From Malonomonas sp036526255 (GTDB lineage Bacteria; Desulfobacterota; Desulfuromonadia; Desulfuromonadales; Geopsychrobacteraceae): 5,202 bases of DNA. The DNA is taken from assembly GCA_036526255.1 (NCBI GenBank), contig DATCYW010000044.1, positions 1-5,202 on the forward strand. The letters run 5' to 3'. The position numbers and the translations under genes are program-made. The notes below the pieces were generated by a model. That model searched no databases. It had not been told where the DNA came from and worked only from the letters and a program-made list of their open reading frames with translations. This document shows, one piece after another, positions 1-5,202 of the stretch; the first letter of the stretch is position 1; each line of letters begins with the position of its first letter.

Positions 1-1028
1 GCATTCTGGATATCCGCTACTCGCTGGAGGATATCCGCTATCGTCTGCTGCTTTCACAACGGATGATTCTGCTGTATGTCCTGCTGTACGGCAGTGTTCT
101 GGTCGGTATCGGTTACTATCTGTTGCAACGTAACATCATAAAGCCGGCGCGCAACCTGCTGCAGGCCACCGAAGATGTCAGCCGCGGGCACCTGGGAACC
201 AGGTTGCCGGTGGCCGGCCCGGTTGAGATTGCCCATCTGGCCACAGCCTACAACCAGATGGTCGACGCTTTAGAGCACAGCAGGTCCGAAACCCAGTCGC
301 ACATTGCGGCTCTGCAGCAGACCAACAAGGATCTGCAGCAAGCCCGGGAGGAGCTGATCCGCAGTGAAAAGCTCGCCTCTGTCGGTCAGCTTGCTGCCGG
401 TTTGGCGCATGAACTGGGAAACCCGCTTGCGGCACTGACAGGGTATCTGGAGGTTCTGAAGCTCCGGATAACCTCTGCGACAGAGCTTGATGTCGTCACC
501 CGTTCGATCACTGAAGCAGGGCGGATCGATTTTCTGGTATGCGAACTGCTAGATTTTTCCCGGCCGGGCGAAAATCAGACTGAGCTTCTGAGCCCAGCAC
601 AAGAGTTACGCTCGGTTGTGCAGTTACTGCAGCATCAAGGCTCATTGGCTGGGGTTGAGACGGTCGATCACTTGGGCGAAGGGTTGCCGCGGGTGCAGAT
701 CAATCGCCACAAGTTACAGCAGTTGTTTGTCAATTTGCTGCTCAATGCCACGCAGGCCTGTGCCGGACAAGGGCAGATTCGCCTGAGCGCCGGGCAGACG
801 GGCAATGTCGTCTGGTTGACAATTGCTGATAACGGATGCGGCATCGCTACCGATCAGCTCGGCAGAATTTTTGATCCGTTTTACACCACGAAAGAACCTG
901 GCGAAGGGACTGGCCTGGGCCTTTCCATCTGTCACCGGATTGTCGATGAGGCCGGCGGTAAAATTCTGGCGGAATCCGATTTCGGCAAAGGGAGCAGTTT
1001 CAGGGTCGAGTTCCCCGCGTTGGTTTGA
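1..1028 (+). CDS. HAMP-domain sensor histidine kinase, NtrB-like (5' end missing)
   Basis: Membrane sensor kinase that autophosphorylates on His and passes the phosphate to a response regulator. The frame is open to the left edge (codons from base 3), so the first TM helix and sensor domain lie outside. Counting from the Met at base 63: TM helix about 1-21, HAMP about 22-75, coiled-coil linker about 65-103, HisKA with phospho-acceptor H116 in AHELGNP (E117-x-x-N120 also fits the phosphatase motif of this family), then HATPase_c with N box N224/N228, G1 DNGCGI 256-261, F box FDPFYTTK 270-277 and G2 GEGTGLGLS 280-288. All catalytic motifs are intact. It stops at TGA 1026-1028, 165 bases before fimT. 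A HAMP architecture differs from Pseudomonas PilS, which has several TM helices, so no symbol is given. The Met at 63 is internal to TM2 and is not a believable start. Partner inferred: a sigma-54 activator encoded upstream. Confidence 0.93.
   Translation, partial: ILDIRYSLEDIRYRLLLSQRMILLYVLLYGSVLVGIGYYLLQRNIIKPARNLLQATEDVSRGHLGTRLPVAGPVEIAHLATAYNQMVDALEHSRSETQSHIAALQQTNKDLQQAREELIRSEKLASVGQLAAGLAHELGNPLAALTGYLEVLKLRITSATELDVVTRSITEAGRIDFLVCELLDFSRPGENQTELLSPAQELRSVVQLLQHQGSLAGVETVDHLGEGLPRVQINRHKLQQLFVNLLLNATQACAGQGQIRLSAGQTGNVVWLTIADNGCGIATDQLGRIFDPFYTTKEPGEGTGLGLSICHRIVDEAGGKILAESDFGKGSSFRVEFPALV
8..40 (+). repeat. Short direct repeat inside the kinase gene
   Basis: The 12-mer GGATATCCGCTA occurs at 8-19 and again at 29-40, 21 bases apart. 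It encodes DIRY twice, exactly seven residues apart, just before the second TM helix. The heptad spacing suggests a helical segment leading into the membrane. It is too short to call a mobile or regulatory repeat. Confidence 0.6.
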
Positions 1029-1030
1029 AC

Positions 1031-1080
1031 CTGTCATGCATTTACTGCACGATCGTCTTGTGCAAAGATTGCATGGACAG
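1031..1080. promoter_or_regulatory. Imperfect nested inverted repeat, candidate activator site
   Basis: Seen directly: outer arms CTGTCATGCA (1031-1040) and TGCATGGACAG (1070-1080) are complementary apart from one extra G. Inner arms TGCAC (1046-1050) and GTGCA (1060-1064) flank a 9-base loop. The arms lie about 140 and 95 bases before the predicted sigma-54 transcription start, the usual range for an NtrC-family upstream activating sequence. Each outer arm carries CTGTC, which fits the (C/G)TGTC core I recall for Pseudomonas PilR sites. A third CTGTC lies at 1138-1142. The alternative is a hairpin ending the kinase transcript, but no T-run follows directly; the T-rich stretch at 1089-1096 is nine bases away. 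Confidence 0.45.
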
Positions 1081-1146
1081 CTTCGCAGTTTGTTTATCGA
1101 AATGCTAAGCTGCTGAAAAAACACTACTATACTCTCACTGTCGGAT

Positions 1147-1162
1147 TGGATCGGTATTTGCC
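1147..1162 (+). promoter_or_regulatory. Sigma-54 (RpoN) -24/-12 promoter of the minor-pilin operon
   Basis: TGGATCGGTATTTGCC matches the RpoN consensus TGGCACGNNNNTTGCW, with GG (1148-1149) and GC (1160-1161) exactly ten bases apart. Mismatches are only at consensus positions 4, 5 and 16. The predicted start is about base 1173, giving a leader of about 20 bases that still contains the ribosome binding site. Sigma-54 use requires an AAA+ activator, in line with the NtrB-like kinase just upstream. Confidence 0.72.
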
Positions 1163-1176
1163 TGTATTTACCGGAT

Positions 1177-1183
1177 AAAAGGA
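1177..1183 (+). promoter_or_regulatory. Ribosome binding site for fimT
   Basis: AAAAGGA lies ten bases before the ATG at 1194 and just downstream of the predicted sigma-54 start. It supports this ATG as the fimT start; no better in-frame start is seen. Confidence 0.6.
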
Positions 1184-1193
1184 TATATAGCCT

Positions 1194-1739
1194 ATGACTA
1201 CTGATAATTTAGATCGCCACACGTTGCGGCAGCAAGCCGGATTTACCTTGATCGAGGTGATTATCGTCGTGGTTGTTATCGGCATCATGGCTGCGATCGC
1301 TATCCCCAGTTTAAGGGGGTTTACCGACAGCAGCGATGTGACCGCCGCAACCAATGACCTGGTTTCAGCGTTCAATCTGGCACGCAGCGAAGCCGTGACC
1401 CGTGGTGCAACTGTTACGGTGTGTAAAAGTGCCAATCAGGCCACCTGTACCGTTGGCGGTACCAACTGGGAACAGGGGTGGATCGTATTCCTCGATGATG
1501 ACGGCAATGGCAGTTTCAATGGCCCTGACAGGGTCCTGCGCGCCTATCAGTCGCCCGGTGGCAATGTGTTGATGACTGCTGACGCAAACCTTGCCAATCG
1601 CGTTATCTACCTCGCGACCGGTTTTATGTCTCAAACAGCTCCCGTTCCTGCCGATGATCTGATTATTATCAGCGCCGGTGCGAGCCAGCTGAATGTACAA
1701 GTCTCCGCCATGGGGCGGGTCAGAAGTTTCCGGCCATGA
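1194..1739 (+). CDS. fimT: GspH/FimT-family minor pilin (FimT/FimU-like)
   Basis: Prepilin-like protein of 181 aa, first gene of the minor-pilin operon. The leader of 16 residues ends QQAG, followed by FTLIEV: prepilin peptidase would cut after G16 and N-methylate F17, and the conserved Glu5 is E21. A hydrophobic helix covers about 17-40. The rest is a GspH/FimT-type globular domain with the familiar AFNLARSEAVTRG helix (59-71), C77 and C85 as a likely disulfide, and GWIVFLDDDGNG at 95-106. By analogy with Pseudomonas FimU and GspH, it would link the PilV-W-X tip complex to the major pilin. FimT and FimU belong to one family, and the operon context fits the FimU role, so the symbol is a family label. 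The start is supported by AAAAGGA upstream. The stop overlaps pilV as ATGA. Expression probably comes from the sigma-54 promoter at 1147-1162. Confidence 0.9.
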   Translation: MTTDNLDRHTLRQQAGFTLIEVIIVVVVIGIMAAIAIPSLRGFTDSSDVTAATNDLVSAFNLARSEAVTRGATVTVCKSANQATCTVGGTNWEQGWIVFLDDDGNGSFNGPDRVLRAYQSPGGNVLMTADANLANRVIYLATGFMSQTAPVPADDLIIISAGASQLNVQVSAMGRVRSFRP

Positions 1740-2227
1740 GTATGAGGATCGCAATGGATATTCGAAAAACTACTGATCAGCGCGGTTTCACCCTAATAGA
1801 AGTTCTGGTCGCTCTGCTGATCCTTTCGGTCGGCCTGCTGGGGGTTGCCGGTATGCAGATCAGCGGCATGAAGGGGAACCATAACGCTTTCCTGCGTTCG
1901 CAGGCGCAGCAGTATGCCTACGAAATGCTCGATATGATGCGGGCCAACCGTACCGCAGCGATAAACGGTGGTTATAACCTTGCTCCATTCGGAGCAGTCC
2001 CTGCTGTTCCCGCAATTGATACCCTTGCCGACCAGGATATCCGTGAGTGGCTTACTGGTGTCACCGGGTTTTCAAATCCCGCCTCCGGCCTACCGGGCGG
2101 GCTAGGATCAATTGCCGTTGCTGCCAATGGTGACAATACTTGGACAGTGACAATTACCGTTCAATGGGCAGAAGGGCGTCTGGCCGATGACGCTGCGCCT
2201 TCCGTGACCGTGGTGAGTAAACTATGA
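1736..2227 (+). CDS. pilV: Type IV pilus minor pilin PilV
   Basis: Minor pilin of the tip/priming complex, GspI-like in role. The frame is 163 aa from the ATG at 1736, which overlaps the fimT stop (ATGA). The prepilin site is QRG then FTLIEV (cut after G17, Glu5 at E22), with a hydrophobic helix about 18-40. The following segment, GVAGMQISGMKGNHNAFLRSQ in part (36-55), and the YEMLDMMRANR stretch (62-72) are typical of the PilV family. The C-terminus ends in beta strands (TWTVTITVQW, 135-144). The coordinates give the longest frame. The ATG at 1754 is the likelier true start because GAGG sits six bases before it and it gives a normal 11-residue leader, whereas 1736 has no clear ribosome site. 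The gene overlaps pilW by four bases at its end, so translation is probably coupled. Confidence 0.9.
   Translation: MSMRIAMDIRKTTDQRGFTLIEVLVALLILSVGLLGVAGMQISGMKGNHNAFLRSQAQQYAYEMLDMMRANRTAAINGGYNLAPFGAVPAVPAIDTLADQDIREWLTGVTGFSNPASGLPGGLGSIAVAANGDNTWTVTITVQWAEGRLADDAAPSVTVVSKL
1744..1747 (+). promoter_or_regulatory. Ribosome binding site deciding the pilV start
   Basis: GAGG, part of ATGAGG just past the fimT stop, lies six bases before the in-frame ATG at 1754. It favours 1754 over the overlapping ATG at 1736. Confidence 0.5.
2212..2217 (+). promoter_or_regulatory. Ribosome binding site for the outer pilW start
   Basis: GGTGAG lies six bases before the ATG at 2224 and inside the end of pilV. 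It makes 2224 usable, competing with the inner start at 2239. Confidence 0.4.
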
Positions 2228-3342
2228 GGTGCTTAAAGATGAGCGCATGTCGGACACTTGGGCAGAAGGGGATGACGCTGGTTGAACTGATGGTGGCGAT
2301 GGTCATCAGCCTGGTACTGTTGGGCGGTGTTTACCAAATATTCACCGGCAGCACCAACAGTAACCGCGAAAACGAGCAATTTGCCCGGCTTCAGGAAAAC
2401 GCCCGCTTTGCCATGGAAATTATTGGTCGCGACCTGCGCATGGCCGGTTATTCCGGCTGCGCCGCGGTCGATACGACGGATCCGGCGAGGTTTGTCAATA
2501 CGCTGAACAATGCCGGTGATTACCTGTTTAACTTTTCGATCGGCATGCAAGGGTTCGACTATATCGATCCGCTCGATGGTGACGTCGTGGCCGCCGATTT
2601 CAGTCCGGTGCTCGATGCCAGTATTCCTCTGGCCAACCTGGTGGAGCTCAGCGATATTCTGACCGTCCGTAAGGCCGACACGGCCAACGCCGTTCTGCTC
2701 GAAGATAAGAACCCGGCGGGTTCGACCAGCTGGTCTGCAGATTTGAAAGTTACAGATGGAACCCCTACCAGCCAGATCGATACCAACGATATCCTGATGA
2801 TCAGTGATTGCGTGAATGCGGCAGTGTTTCAGGTGACCAACTACACAATGACTAACGGCAACACAGTGCACAACTCCGGCGGCGCCCCCCCGCTGGGTGA
2901 CCCTGCCTATCCTGGCAATTCCACAAAAGATCTCGGCCATAATTTTCAGCCCGGCTCGGAAATCGTCAAGTTCACCACGGAAACCTACCTGATTCGCAAT
3001 AATGCTGCCGGGGTTCCTTCGTTGTTTCGTATCGATTCCGACAGCGTTGACGAACTGGTCGAAGGGGTAGAAAGCATGCAGATTCGTTACGGCATCGATA
3101 ACAATAATGACCGTCAGGTCGATGCTTATGTCACCGCAACTGCGGCCGCCGCTGATTGGACTCAGGTCGTCTCCGTGCGGGTCGCTCTACTACTGCAGAG
3201 CGACATCAACGCCCGACTGCCGGTTGACAACAATGTTTATGATCTCGATGGTGACGGTGCTGGCGATTATGGCCCGATCGGTGATCGCCGGATGCGCCGG
3301 GTTTTCAAGGCGACCGTTGCTCTACGTAACCGGGTGTCGTAA
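2224..3342 (+). CDS. pilW: Type IV pilus minor pilin PilW
   Basis: Large minor pilin (372 aa from 2224), GspJ-like partner of PilV and PilX in the tip complex. The leader ends QKG, then MTLVEL: cut after G16, Met at +1, Glu5 at E21; hydrophobic helix about 17-40. The segment ENARFAMEIIGRDLRMAGY (58-76) is a PilW-family hallmark. C79 and C196 are the only cysteines left after cleavage and probably pair. The family-like stretch TYLIRNNAAGVPSLFR runs 254-269. Two Asp-rich loops, DNNNDRQVD (292-300) and DLDGDGAGD (340-348), resemble calcium-binding loops. The C-terminus RRVFKATVALRNR is typical of PilW. The coordinates give the longest frame; the ATG at 2239, preceded by GAGGTG at seven bases, gives an 11-residue leader and may be the real start. 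The gene overlaps pilV by ATGA and is followed at once by pilX. Confidence 0.92.
   Translation: MRCLKMSACRTLGQKGMTLVELMVAMVISLVLLGGVYQIFTGSTNSNRENEQFARLQENARFAMEIIGRDLRMAGYSGCAAVDTTDPARFVNTLNNAGDYLFNFSIGMQGFDYIDPLDGDVVAADFSPVLDASIPLANLVELSDILTVRKADTANAVLLEDKNPAGSTSWSADLKVTDGTPTSQIDTNDILMISDCVNAAVFQVTNYTMTNGNTVHNSGGAPPLGDPAYPGNSTKDLGHNFQPGSEIVKFTTETYLIRNNAAGVPSLFRIDSDSVDELVEGVESMQIRYGIDNNNDRQVDAYVTATAAAADWTQVVSVRVALLLQSDINARLPVDNNVYDLDGDGAGDYGPIGDRRMRRVFKATVALRNRVS
2226..2231 (+). promoter_or_regulatory. Ribosome binding site for the inner pilW start
   Basis: GAGGTG is a strong anti-16S match, seven bases before the ATG at 2239. It begins within the ATGA overlap of pilV and pilW. Confidence 0.5.
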
Positions 3343-3864
3343 ATGAGGTCTGTGATGAAGAATCCACTTGATAATGAAGATGGTGCCGTCCTGATTGTCG
3401 GGCTGATGATTCTGGTCGTACTCTCTCTGCTCGGGGTGACAACCATGCAGACGTCGACCATCGAAGAGAAAATGGCCAACAACATGGGGCAGCGACAGTT
3501 CGCTTTTCAGGCGGCAGAGGCTGGTCTGCGCGAAGCCGAGGCGCGCCTGGCCGGGTTGGGCGGGATTGATCCGACCCTGCCGATTCTCACCCCTGCGGCC
3601 CCCGCTGCCGCGCCGCTTTGGACCACAGCCAATCGCTGGACGACAACCAACGCGCTGACCGGTTCTCAGCTTGGTTCGGGGATCGCCGGTGTCGCCGAAC
3701 AGCCCCGCTATATCGTCGAGCTGTTACAGGAAATCCCGGAAGGCGAGGAGCCCCTTGAAGCCGATGTTCCCGTGACGACAGAAACTATGTACCGGGTGAC
3801 GTCCCGAGGGGTTGGCGGTGTGAGTACTGCCGAAGTTATTCTGCAGATTACTCACCTGCAATAA
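3343..3864 (+). CDS. pilX: Type IV pilus minor pilin PilX
   Basis: Minor pilin of 173 aa, GspK-like member of the tip complex. The leader ends NEDG, followed by AVLIVGLMILVVLSLLG (15-31), a hydrophobic helix of the PilX N-terminal type, then TTMQTSTIEEKMANN (33-47) and the FQAAEAGLREAEARL helix (55-69), both characteristic of PilX. The residue at mature position 5 is Val (V19), not Glu. An Ala/Pro-rich linker (81-92) separates the helix from the C-terminal domain, which ends in strands RVTSRGVGG and AEVILQITHLQ as in the PilX C-terminal family. No cysteines are present. The ATG at 3343 abuts the pilW stop. The ATG at 3355, with GAGGT five bases upstream, gives a 10-residue leader and is the likelier start. 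Expected partners are PilV, PilW and PilY1. Confidence 0.9.
   Translation: MRSVMKNPLDNEDGAVLIVGLMILVVLSLLGVTTMQTSTIEEKMANNMGQRQFAFQAAEAGLREAEARLAGLGGIDPTLPILTPAAPAAAPLWTTANRWTTTNALTGSQLGSGIAGVAEQPRYIVELLQEIPEGEEPLEADVPVTTETMYRVTSRGVGGVSTAEVILQITHLQ
3345..3349 (+). promoter_or_regulatory. Ribosome binding site deciding the pilX start
   Basis: GAGGT lies five bases before the ATG at 3355, again inside an ATGAGG block at the gene junction. The outer ATG at 3343 has only a weaker GGGTG at 3332-3336. Confidence 0.5.
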
Positions 3865-3901
3865 AGGTTATCCCTGTGAAAAGCAGAAATTCAGCAAGAT
3901 C

Positions 3902-3906
3902 GGAGG
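3902..3906 (+). promoter_or_regulatory. Ribosome binding site for pilY1
   Basis: GGAGG lies five bases before the ATG at 3912 and is the strongest ribosome site in the window. It supports that ATG over the in-frame GTG at 3876 and ATG at 3930. Confidence 0.7.
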
Positions 3907-3911
3907 CAGCA

Positions 3912-5202
3912 ATGAATAAGGGAAAAAGCATGATAACGAAGATACTGATCGCAGGGCTGCTGCTGTGTCTTCTTCCCGCCAGTCTGTACGCTGGAATCTG
4001 CAGCGTCGTCGATGCAGGAACCTATATCGAGGCGGAACATTACAACAACTCTGGCAATAATTTCGGTACAATGTCTTCGGCGACTGGCGGTTATTCGGGG
4101 TCAGGCTACCTGCCGGCAACCTCCAACGACACCAACTTTCCGCCCAGCGGCACCCCGCTGGAATATCTGCTCTATTTCCCGACCGCCGGCTCTTACTATC
4201 TGCACGTTAAAGGGAACTCGAACGATTCGAATAGCGACGACTCCATCTGGTACGGGATCAGCGGTAGCCCGGTCGGCGGGATCGACTTCCCGCGCGACAA
4301 TAACTGGAACTGGAGTAATGTCCGTCTTAGTGAAGGCCCGAATCCTCCTGCAATCAATATTCCGGCCAGCGGCCTTTATGCGGTTAATTTCTGGGCGCGC
4401 GAAGATGGTTTCAAGTTTGACGCATTCACAATGAGCACGGCAGCAGCCTTCCCCGGCGGCGGCACGTCTATTGATCCACGCGATCCTTTAGGGGTCTGTA
4501 CGACCCCTGCCGGTGTGGCAGATCACGATTTCGATGGGGACGGTTTCACTGAGCAGAGTCTTCCGACTGCTGACTGCAATGATTCTGACCCGAGTATTTT
4601 TCCCGGTCAGACAGAACTCTGCGGCAACGCCGAAGATGACAACTGCGACGGGCAAGTTGATGAAAACTGTTCGACGGTTGTCATTTCTGATGGCGGCTTG
4701 ATCGCGCAGGTGCCGCTGACGCTGGTCAATCCGGCCAAACCGCAAATCATGTTGAATATGTCGAATGATCACCAACTGTTCATGGCGGCCTATTCTGACT
4801 ACGACGATTACGATGGAGACCAGGTGCCAGATAAAACCTATATCCACGCGGTCAAATATTTCGGCTATTTTGACCCGGATAAATGCTACGACTACGACAC
4901 ACTGGATGACCGCTTTGAACCTGCTTCGTTGACCAACGATCGTTATTGCAGCGGCAACTGGAGCGGCAATTTTCTGAACTGGGCGACGATGGCCCGGATC
5001 GATACGGTGCGTAAAATTCTCTATGGCGGCTACCGTTCCACCGATACCCCGACGTTGACCGTGCTTGAACGCAGCTATATCCCGAACGACATGCACAGCT
5101 GGGTGAAGTTCTACAACGGGAGTGATCTGCCGAAACTGACTCCGTTTAACAAGCCGGTGACTGAAAGGACCGCCAGCAGCGCCGCGACCGTGACGATCAG
5201 TA
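3912..5202 (+). CDS. pilY1: PilY1-like tip adhesin with added binding modules (3' end missing)
   Basis: Secreted pilus-tip protein; the first 430 residues are visible and the frame is open at the right edge. Domains in order: Sec signal peptide 1-27 (Lys-rich start, hydrophobic 10-21, likely cut after SLYA); CBM6/35-like candidate about 35-175, with YIEAEHY near its start and FKFDAF near its end; Cys/Asp-rich MopE-type metal-binding motif about 204-253; then the PilY1 core from about 258. Core landmarks are DYDGDQVPDKTY (299-310), YFGYFDPDKCYDYD (316-329), YCSGNWSGNFLNWATMAR (345-361), RKILYGGYRSTDT (367-379) and VLERSYIPNDMHSW (384-397). Core and operon position identify PilY1. PilY1 proteins usually exceed 1000 aa and end in a beta-propeller, which would lie beyond the window. 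No DxSxS MIDAS motif is visible. The start is chosen on GGAGG. The gene follows pilX after 47 bases with no terminator seen. Confidence 0.88.
   Translation, partial: MNKGKSMITKILIAGLLLCLLPASLYAGICSVVDAGTYIEAEHYNNSGNNFGTMSSATGGYSGSGYLPATSNDTNFPPSGTPLEYLLYFPTAGSYYLHVKGNSNDSNSDDSIWYGISGSPVGGIDFPRDNNWNWSNVRLSEGPNPPAINIPASGLYAVNFWAREDGFKFDAFTMSTAAAFPGGGTSIDPRDPLGVCTTPAGVADHDFDGDGFTEQSLPTADCNDSDPSIFPGQTELCGNAEDDNCDGQVDENCSTVVISDGGLIAQVPLTLVNPAKPQIMLNMSNDHQLFMAAYSDYDDYDGDQVPDKTYIHAVKYFGYFDPDKCYDYDTLDDRFEPASLTNDRYCSGNWSGNFLNWATMARIDTVRKILYGGYRSTDTPTLTVLERSYIPNDMHSWVKFYNGSDLPKLTPFNKPVTERTASSAATVTIS
4014..4436 (+). other. CBM6/35-like carbohydrate-binding module candidate in PilY1
   Basis: Residues about 35-175 of the PilY1-like protein. 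Seen: an EAE motif near the start (40-42), Gly/Tyr-rich GGYSGSGYLPA (59-69), EYLLYFPTAGSYYLHVK (84-100), a parallel second strand block INIPASGLYAVNFWAR (148-163), and an ending FKFDAFTMS (167-175). This order (EAE, GY-rich loop, Y-x-aG-x-Y strand, final G/F-x-x-D-x-hydrophobic) is the usual layout of CBM6/CBM35-like beta sandwiches, which bind glycans and calcium. Assigned by eye only. Confidence 0.5.
4521..4670 (+). other. MopE-type putative metal-binding motif in PilY1
   Basis: Residues about 204-253. An Asp ladder DHDFDGDGF (204-212) is followed by DCNDSDPSIFPGQTELC (221-237) and EDDNCDGQVDENC (241-253), with cysteines at 222, 237, 245 and 253. This closely follows the repeat named for the copper-binding protein MopE, found in many secreted proteins. 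The metal bound here is unknown; the Asp ladder could equally hold calcium. Confidence 0.78.

Noticed and set aside
714..1124. Overlapping frames at the kinase 3' end (minus 714-1124, plus 823-1116)
   Set aside because: Both overlap the catalytic HATPase_c coding region, carry no recognisable motif and would fill the regulatory gap only by chance.
1128..1133. TATACT as a sigma-70 -10 box for fimT
   Set aside because: No acceptable -35 hexamer lies 16-18 bases upstream and there is no extended TG. The sigma-54 element nearby is a much better match.
2233..2940. Long minus-strand open frame of 235 codons
   Set aside because: It lies wholly inside pilW, which has clear family motifs. The minus-strand product is His/Ile/Arg-rich with no recognisable domain, and no minus-strand promoter or gene context is seen.
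3876..3878. GTG as an upstream start of pilY1
   Set aside because: It is in frame and AAAGGT lies upstream, but it would add 12 residues before the signal peptide, while the ATG at 3912 has GGAGG at ideal spacing. It remains possible but less likely.
3865..3911. A terminator or promoter between pilX and pilY1
   Set aside because: No hairpin with a T-run and no sigma-54 or clear sigma-70 elements were seen in these 47 bases; pilY1 most likely belongs to the same transcript.
4012..4434. Plus-strand open frame of 140 codons in another phase
   Set aside because: It overlaps the CBM-like part of pilY1, has Thr/Arg-rich composition typical of an out-of-frame reading, and lacks a ribosome site.
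4488..5096. Minus-strand open frame of 202 codons
   Set aside because: It is antisense to the pilY1 frame, whose signal peptide, MopE motif and core motifs continue without break through this stretch.
1..5202. CRISPR array, tRNA, rRNA, insertion sequence or attachment site
   Set aside because: No spaced repeats, cloverleaf-like segments, transposase frames or terminal inverted repeats were found; the window is almost fully coding for known pilus functions.

Overview
The window carries the end of a membrane sensor histidine kinase gene followed by a type IV pilus minor-pilin operon in the order fimT-pilV-pilW-pilX-pilY1. All genes are on the + strand. Both outer genes run off the window: the kinase lacks its 5' end, and the pilY1-like gene is open to the last base. 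Gene order, mid-range GC (by eye, not counted) and the style of the PilY1 core suggest a Desulfuromonadales/Geobacterales-type bacterium. This is inference; the same gene order also occurs in gammaproteobacteria such as Pseudomonas.

Layout: bases 1-1028 encode TM2, HAMP, HisKA and HATPase_c of the kinase. Bases 1029-1193 are non-coding and hold a long imperfect inverted repeat (1031-1080), a strong match to a sigma-54 -24/-12 promoter (1147-1162) and a ribosome binding site for fimT. Then come fimT (1194-1739), pilV (1736-2227), pilW (2224-3342) and pilX (3343-3864), overlapping by 4 bases or directly abutting. A 47-base gap with a strong GGAGG site leads into pilY1 (3912 to the right edge).

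How the genes work together: FimT, PilV, PilW and PilX are prepilin-like proteins with a short leader ending in Gly and a hydrophobic N-terminal helix. In studied systems such minor pilins form a priming complex that starts pilus assembly and sits at the tip with PilY1, a secreted adhesin/mechanosensor. The NtrB-like kinase beside a sigma-54 promoter suggests that it and an NtrC/PilR-type activator, probably encoded upstream of the window, switch on the minor-pilin operon.

The most unusual item is the PilY1-like protein. After its signal peptide comes a CBM6/35-like beta-sandwich candidate, then a Cys/Asp-rich MopE-type metal-binding motif, and only then the conserved PilY1 core. This looks like a tip adhesin with added carbohydrate- and metal-binding modules. 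Nothing else novel (CRISPR, mobile element, RNA gene) was seen.
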